DNA from: Bugula neritina
Lineage: Eukaryota > Bryozoa > Gymnolaemata > Cheilostomatida > Bugulidae
DNA length: 64,000 nt
NCBI GenBank assembly: GCA_964035545.1
Contig: OZ037769.1
Span: forward strand, 6,320,429 to 6,384,428
Reading direction: 5' to 3'
Within the stretch, counting starts at the first letter, position 1; each line of letters starts with the position of its first letter. A program made the position numbers and the translations under genes. Of this stretch, positions 58,750 to 64,000 are shown in pieces. The notes beneath the pieces were generated by a model. That model searched no databases. It was not told the origin of the DNA and saw nothing but the letters and a program-made list of their open reading frames with translations.

Positions 58750-59370
58750 AGAAAAACTTAAATTGCCTAGGAGATTGGGCTGACAAATGGGGCATGTCGT
58801 TCAACATTGCCAAAAGTAAAATTATAGCCTTCAATCTTACACAAAACTTACTAAAATACACCTTGAATGATTTTGAGCTCCAACACGTAAATAGTACCAA
58901 ACACCTGGGAATGTTAATTAAGTCTGATTGTAAGTATGATACACATATTCACGAGAAAGTTCTAAAAGCAAAGAGCCAACTTGGGGATGATTAGAAGAGC
59001 ACTACACTCAGCCCCACAGCATGCTCGTCTGCTATCATATAAAACCCTCTGTTTACCACATTGAGAATATGCTTGTGCTGTCTCGAACCCAGCTTGTAAA
59101 AGTGACATTGCCAGCCTGGAAGGTGTCCAGTTAGATGCTGTTCGCTTCATATCCGGCTCTAAAGGCGAACAGATTTGAATTTGCTATAGAAAAGCTTGGA
59201 ATAATACCACTAGCATCCAGAAGAAGAAATAAACGCACCAGTCTGCTTCTCTAGATTTTAGCTGAAGAGGTACACCACCCAGCACTCACTGAATCATATG
59301 ACCACCTAGTTAAACAAACATCGTCAACTGTCCAAACTAGGTCCCAGACTCAGTGCCAACCAAAATAAAT
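58750..59370 (+). pseudogene. Non-LTR reverse-transcriptase relic, unit 3
   Basis: Duplicate of the relic at 33760, with the same frame break ('KAKSQLGDD' then stop in one frame, 'MIRRALHSAPQHA' in the next) and one extra nonsense change ('tgagaatat' for 'tgggaatat', so the Trp codon becomes a stop). It is a passenger of the segmental duplication. Confidence 0.83.
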
Positions 59371-61806
59371 ATTGCAATAGTTTTCTACTACGAACAATTG
59401 GAGTTTTCAAAAATACTATTTTAGTTTTCACTTTTATTGCATTATTTTAACAGCGTTTTAGTAATAGAGTAGACAACTTCCAATAAAACTCGTTTTAAGT
59501 CAAGTCCAAGTTAAAAGCTATACTGCTAACACTCATCCCAATCAAATCTGTCAATATGTACGTTAATTTGAAGAAAAAATATACACTACAGAATAAAATA
59601 AATAATGCACAATTTTGATCAATTTGATAAGAGCTACTTATTTTTATAGGCACAGAACTTTTCAAATTTCAAACAGGCATGGAATATTTAGTAGAAGGGC
59701 CGAACCTAAACTTCAATTTCTTAGGCTAATATTTATTTCTACACATATTATTTAGAAGATCTTACACAAAATAGCTGTAACTAAAAAGTTTTTAATGCTA
59801 ACAAAATACCAAAATCGTCCAGCTTAAAGATGATAACATGCTTGGTATTCCAAATATATAGTACTACATTAAATTAACTGACCCACTTTTGAAACTGCTA
59901 CTTGATTTAACAAGTTAGTCATATCGGGCAACTTGTAAAAATAACATACAGAAGTTCCAATCGCTAACTGCTATGCTATGCTGTATACTTGCCAGCATGC
60001 TGTAAGACTGCATTGTAAAAAAACTGTAAACCTTGTTTTAGCTGAAATGTATGCGTGCAGTTATGTTTATAACATATTTTTTAGACTTTGATTTTATAAA
60101 ACAGCTATACTAGCCAGGTGTTTGTTGAATGAGTTCTATTTCTAATACTTGAAACATTAAGATCTAATATATCACATAGTGTAAATAGTCACATGCATGC
60201 TTCATATACTAAAAGAGGACAAAGAACTAGTAGGCTGGTTGTAAAAACTTACATCCAGTTTCTAGGTGCCAAAATGATACAGTAGTTGACTTAGTTTTTA
60301 CTGATGCTACCAGCGTATCTGCATGTGTGAAACAATCAAAATTATAAAACCTCAACTGCCAGCAGAGAGAAATGGTCTATTAATATAATATATTGTATTG
60401 TTGTATTATTGTAATGTACAATTGTAAACACATGAAAGAAGGGATTGAAACAAAAGAAAATCTGTAGTAAGAAGTCAATTTTGTAGAAAATTCAAACTTG
60501 TGTTAGTTTAAGAATATATAGGCTTGTCCATTGTAGACAGGTGATCTAAATATATGCGCCCAAACTACTATGTTATGTTATGCGAGCATAAGAGAAGACA
60601 ACTACACAATACTGAAATGACACGATAATAAAATAAGCGTATATAATAATTGTACTGGAACATACTGTCAGTGATCAAACTGAGATAGCGGCATGAAAAG
60701 CGAGTGATTTTTTATTTTCACAATCAAATCAATGTTATGGTTGATTTTACTTAGTTTAGCATGATAACCTTTCTATATAGAATGCTTGGAGCTGGGTGTG
60801 TGTAAAGAGTTGTCTATTTATATATGCAGATATTTCATATTAGAGTTGAATATAAATTATTAGGAGTTATGTTGTAATAACTCACTGTAACAGAGACTGT
60901 GGCATAGGCCTGAACAGAGCTGTTTATTAAACACCCACTATGTAATGATGCTGGTTAACTTACTACCCATATAATTCTACACTCATTATAATTATACCTA
61001 CTAATCATATACCTACTCATTATTCTAACACTGTGCACTGTGCTGTCAAACTTTATTCAAAGACAAACAAATCATTTCAGAAATAATTTTCTAGTTAAAA
61101 TCCAATAATTATTATAATTTGCTATTTTTATTACTCCCTCATGTGATACAGTTATTGCATCTGTTATATCAACACTGTCAGAGCTGGTGTTTAAACTGCT
61201 ATAGGCTGTAGCACAGCTTACCACTTTGCAAGTACAGTGTGACTATTCTATCAATATGTTTAGTAAATATACAGTGCACTAAACAGTTTAACAATTTACT
61301 ACTGAGATACAATGCTTTCTAATATAATATGTTCATCCAAATACGTAAACATATATTGCCTAGTATAAATAGCATGCAACAAGTGAGCAGCTTTAACATA
61401 CCACAATATACTATATACATTCTAACTCGCTACCCCAACAGGACAAAGCGTAGATAAGTAGATAATACACTAAATTCTATAGAATATTACACAGTATACT
61501 ACATCAGATTCTACAATAGAGCATATATTTAGGAGTAATGCTAGTCAGGCTATTGTCCTGTGCAGCTCAACAACTTTGGATATAATATATGAGAGTACAG
61601 GTTACAATTTAATTACTCATATGTTTTACAAACTAAGCTTTTGAAGCTTTAATTATTCTTTTTATTTATTTAACCTTCAGATTTAGAATAATCCTAAACA
61701 GTGTTATCAAGTTAAAAAATGTTCAAAATATCAGAGCTTCTTGCTCATCTGCATACAGGTAGAGCTAATAACTATATAGCGTAGATTGAGAGAAGATGTA
61801 ACCAAC

Positions 61807-63140
61807 CTTTGGAAGTGATTAGATATGAGAGAGCCCCATCCACTTTGTTCAGAAAAAGCATCCTACAAAGGAAGAAGCAAGAATTGCATTACAGAAATCT
61901 TCGTCCCTGAGAGGAGGCTGAAGTTGAAAGACAGACTTTTACTACCCTTGTATTGCTGCACATATTAATAAGAATAAAACTGACTTTACATTTCCACACT
62001 AACTGGAGATATTGTACACTGAAATTTTATTGAATGAAGAAGCACATATTGGAGGTATATGTACAGCCTAATGGAGAAATTGAGAAAAGCCTGTATTCTA
62101 GATTAAAAATTTAAGAATAGAAGTTATTTTCTCACTACGCTATGTTTCTCCACTACTACTCCTAAATGATATAGTGGGTGGAATGGCTAAACTCTCGTAT
62201 AACTATAAGTAGTGTATAGATAAACTCTGCAGTCAAGTCATATAATGTGTGCTGCTGAACTCCATAGAATGCTTATATATAAAAGGAAGATATGAGAACA
62301 TATACATAATATACTTTATAATAATAAGACAACATTTCATTGCTCAATTTTACTGTCTCATCAAGAAAGTATAACTCCCAGAGAAATAAAAATTAACTCA
62401 CTATATGCAAGAGAGACAACCAGTAAATATACTCAAAATTAAGAATGTTTCATTATTCAATAACTATATATTGTTTTAAAAAACAAGCTAAAACACTTGC
62501 TGCCCAAATTGTGGTCAAATGTTTACCTATATTAATATTATGAGGAGACAACTTCCCTTACCTGTGTCTGAGAATCTCCTATCAAAAAGATTTTTGAATA
62601 CTTTCTGGAACATTGAAGCTCAGGAACACGCTGCTACCAAAAGCAAGGAGAGTTTATATAATTATAGGTATCAAATTAGCTAATTCAAAGACTGCTTAGA
62701 AATCAGAACTAATGGGATTGAATTATCAAAATATAAAATCAATCAAAATGCATTAAAGTTGACAAAGTTCTACCAATTTGCAACGTGAAGTCAGTGAGGC
62801 TACTTTTGCTCAAGAGTGACTGACTTTTGAAGTGTACCACAACTATCATAGAGATGTCAAGGTAGCAGCCTTAGTCTAGGGGTTAGAATGTTGCTTTAGT
62901 AAACACAAAGTCGTAGGTTAGAACCAACAAAGGCCATTGGTGATGTTAGGAAAAGCATCTAGTCATAATTCCTCCTGTGCCAGCTATCTGAATAAGTCCG
63001 TATTTAGCTCGATCTAACAAGAAAACCCTTTCCATCAGGGGTTTCTCACAGGGATGGTGACTATAAACATGCATGAGCTTTGTACCATAGAAATGTTAGT
63101 AGCTGACTATAAATATGTATTTAGTATAACCTACCTCCAT
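61807..63140 (-). pseudogene. Duplicated 5' exons of IAH1
   Basis: The exons at 62633-62562 and 61862-61807 repeat the IAH1 exons at 37769-37698 and 37005-36950, with splice sites intact. The tentative start exon recurs at 63140-63135 ('ATGGAG' with donor gtaggt). The encoded residues are identical; one silent change (ACG to ACA) is seen. Exons for the Gly, Asn and Asp/His SGNH blocks are not repeated within the window. The piece is therefore either a dead fragment or an extra promoter and first exons that could splice over 35 kb to the shared 3' exons at 26.4-22.5 kb. Confidence 0.85.
62866..63085 (+). mobile_element. tRNA-derived SINE, copy C
   Basis: Duplicate of copy B with further decay. 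Box B has changed ('gtaggttagaaccaac') and a short stretch around 'cataattcctcctgtgccag' is deleted relative to copy B. It is a passenger of the segmental duplication. Confidence 0.82.
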
Positions 63141-64000
63141 AACTTATCAAATCTTCTACTAGCTAGTGGGTTATGATGTGAACAACTAAGCCTCAACTAG
63201 AAGGAAAATATATGACAAAGTTTAAAGGTCAAATATAGTAGAAGAGAAAGGATAACAGCTAGAAAGTTCTACAAGTCTACCCTTACGTAACAAATCAAAT
63301 GTTATGAGTAACTGGAGCCCAACACTTACTTGATATCGTAATGAGTAACCAGTAGTCTACTAAAAGCAAAGCTTGCTAATATCCTGTGCACTCTGAGGGT
63401 GATTGAGATCAACTGTTGTGTTATTATAATAGCAAATTCCTACTTTATGGGACAATGCTGCCCTACTTGTGAAAGCAATTAGCATAGGCAGTCACTCATG
63501 ATTATATTACCAGCACGTTATTACTCAAAGATATCAATATCTTACATTGTACAAATAACAAATAATAGGAAATTATTATTACACTCTTTTGATTGTGTGT
63601 ATTATTTCCCCAAGACATAATGTGTATATTTATTATGTTGTTGCATATACAGTACCCTTGTCACGACTGTGTTCATGCACCTATTAATTGCTGTAATTGA
63701 AATGCTTGTTATATTAGACAGATAATATCAAATCAGTAGACTGTTTTGAGTTTTAAGAATGGCTATATATTATAGATTAAATTATTAGAACATTTTCCTG
63801 ATAATGATGATGATACAGAATTATTTATGCAACAAAACTAATAATGGTAAAATAACTAAACAAATAGTATAATTAAATAATTACAGCACAACATTTAGAT
63901 ATTCAAAGACATAGCAGAATATTAATTTATGAACCAAACATTTTAGATGTCGATTTGCAAGTATAATAACTATTTTATGTAGGCCTACTTCATAAAAATA

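Larger units (their letters stand above)
53870..64000. repeat. Segmental duplication, unit 3
   Basis: Matches 28850-39175 in order and orientation, with a few per cent differences and small indels (for example an extra 'atattgtattgttgtatt' near 60390). Left homology begins just downstream of where copy 1 has its TATA-like box. The right end runs off the window. Confidence 0.93.

Noticed and set aside
1-64000. CRISPR array, operons, phage or bacterial insertion sequences
   Set aside because: Genes are intron-split and animal-like, and no regularly spaced direct repeats with unique spacers exist.

Overview
The window looks like AT-rich nuclear DNA of an invertebrate animal. Genes are split by introns with GT..AG borders, intergenic DNA is full of (TA)n tracts, foldback elements, tRNA-derived SINEs and retroelement relics, and the recognisable genes are animal orthologues (ARMC1, a TSPAN13/31-type tetraspanin, IAH1). 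A lophotrochozoan is my best guess, but this is inference. Most genes were found by joining exons by eye with matching splice phases. No transcript was available, so exon borders are predictions.

Layout: 1-1.4 kb, a decayed non-LTR reverse-transcriptase relic. 2.9-6.1 kb (+), ARMC1, seven exons. 7.4-8.2 kb (+), a two-exon secreted Leu/Pro-rich protein. 9.9-10.7 kb (+), a secreted Trp/Pro repeat protein. 12.5-14.3 kb (-), a four-exon protein with one synaptotagmin-like C2 domain. 16.4-21.9 kb (+), a tetraspanin with two alternative last exons of equal length. 22.5-38.3 kb (-), IAH1, a GDSL/SGNH esterase in eight exons.

The main feature is a tandem array on the + strand from about 27.6 kb to the window end. 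It holds three intact copies of a 1015-residue protein (exons of 18, 156 and 2874 nt). The protein joins an N-terminal helical region, a polymerase-beta-type nucleotidyltransferase motif and a C-terminal TPR array. Copy 1 lies inside IAH1 intron 3 in antisense orientation. Copies 2 and 3 lie at 42.7-47.3 and 54.3-58.3 kb, and a 5' relic at about 52.7-53.0 kb has lost its ATG. Unit 3 repeats unit 1 over at least 10 kb and carries a second set of the first IAH1 exons. Copy 3 is a mosaic of copies 1 and 2, which suggests gene conversion.

Between copies 2 and 3 (48.2-50.9 kb) is a nest of mobile DNA: a terminal-inverted-repeat element, a truncated Penelope-like element with a GIY-YIG domain flanked by inverted repeats, and hammerhead-ribozyme-like motifs beside (TA)n tracts. 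The combination of a nucleotidyltransferase-TPR family, antisense nesting and partial host-gene duplication is the most interesting candidate for an undescribed system. Its biochemical role cannot be read from the sequence.
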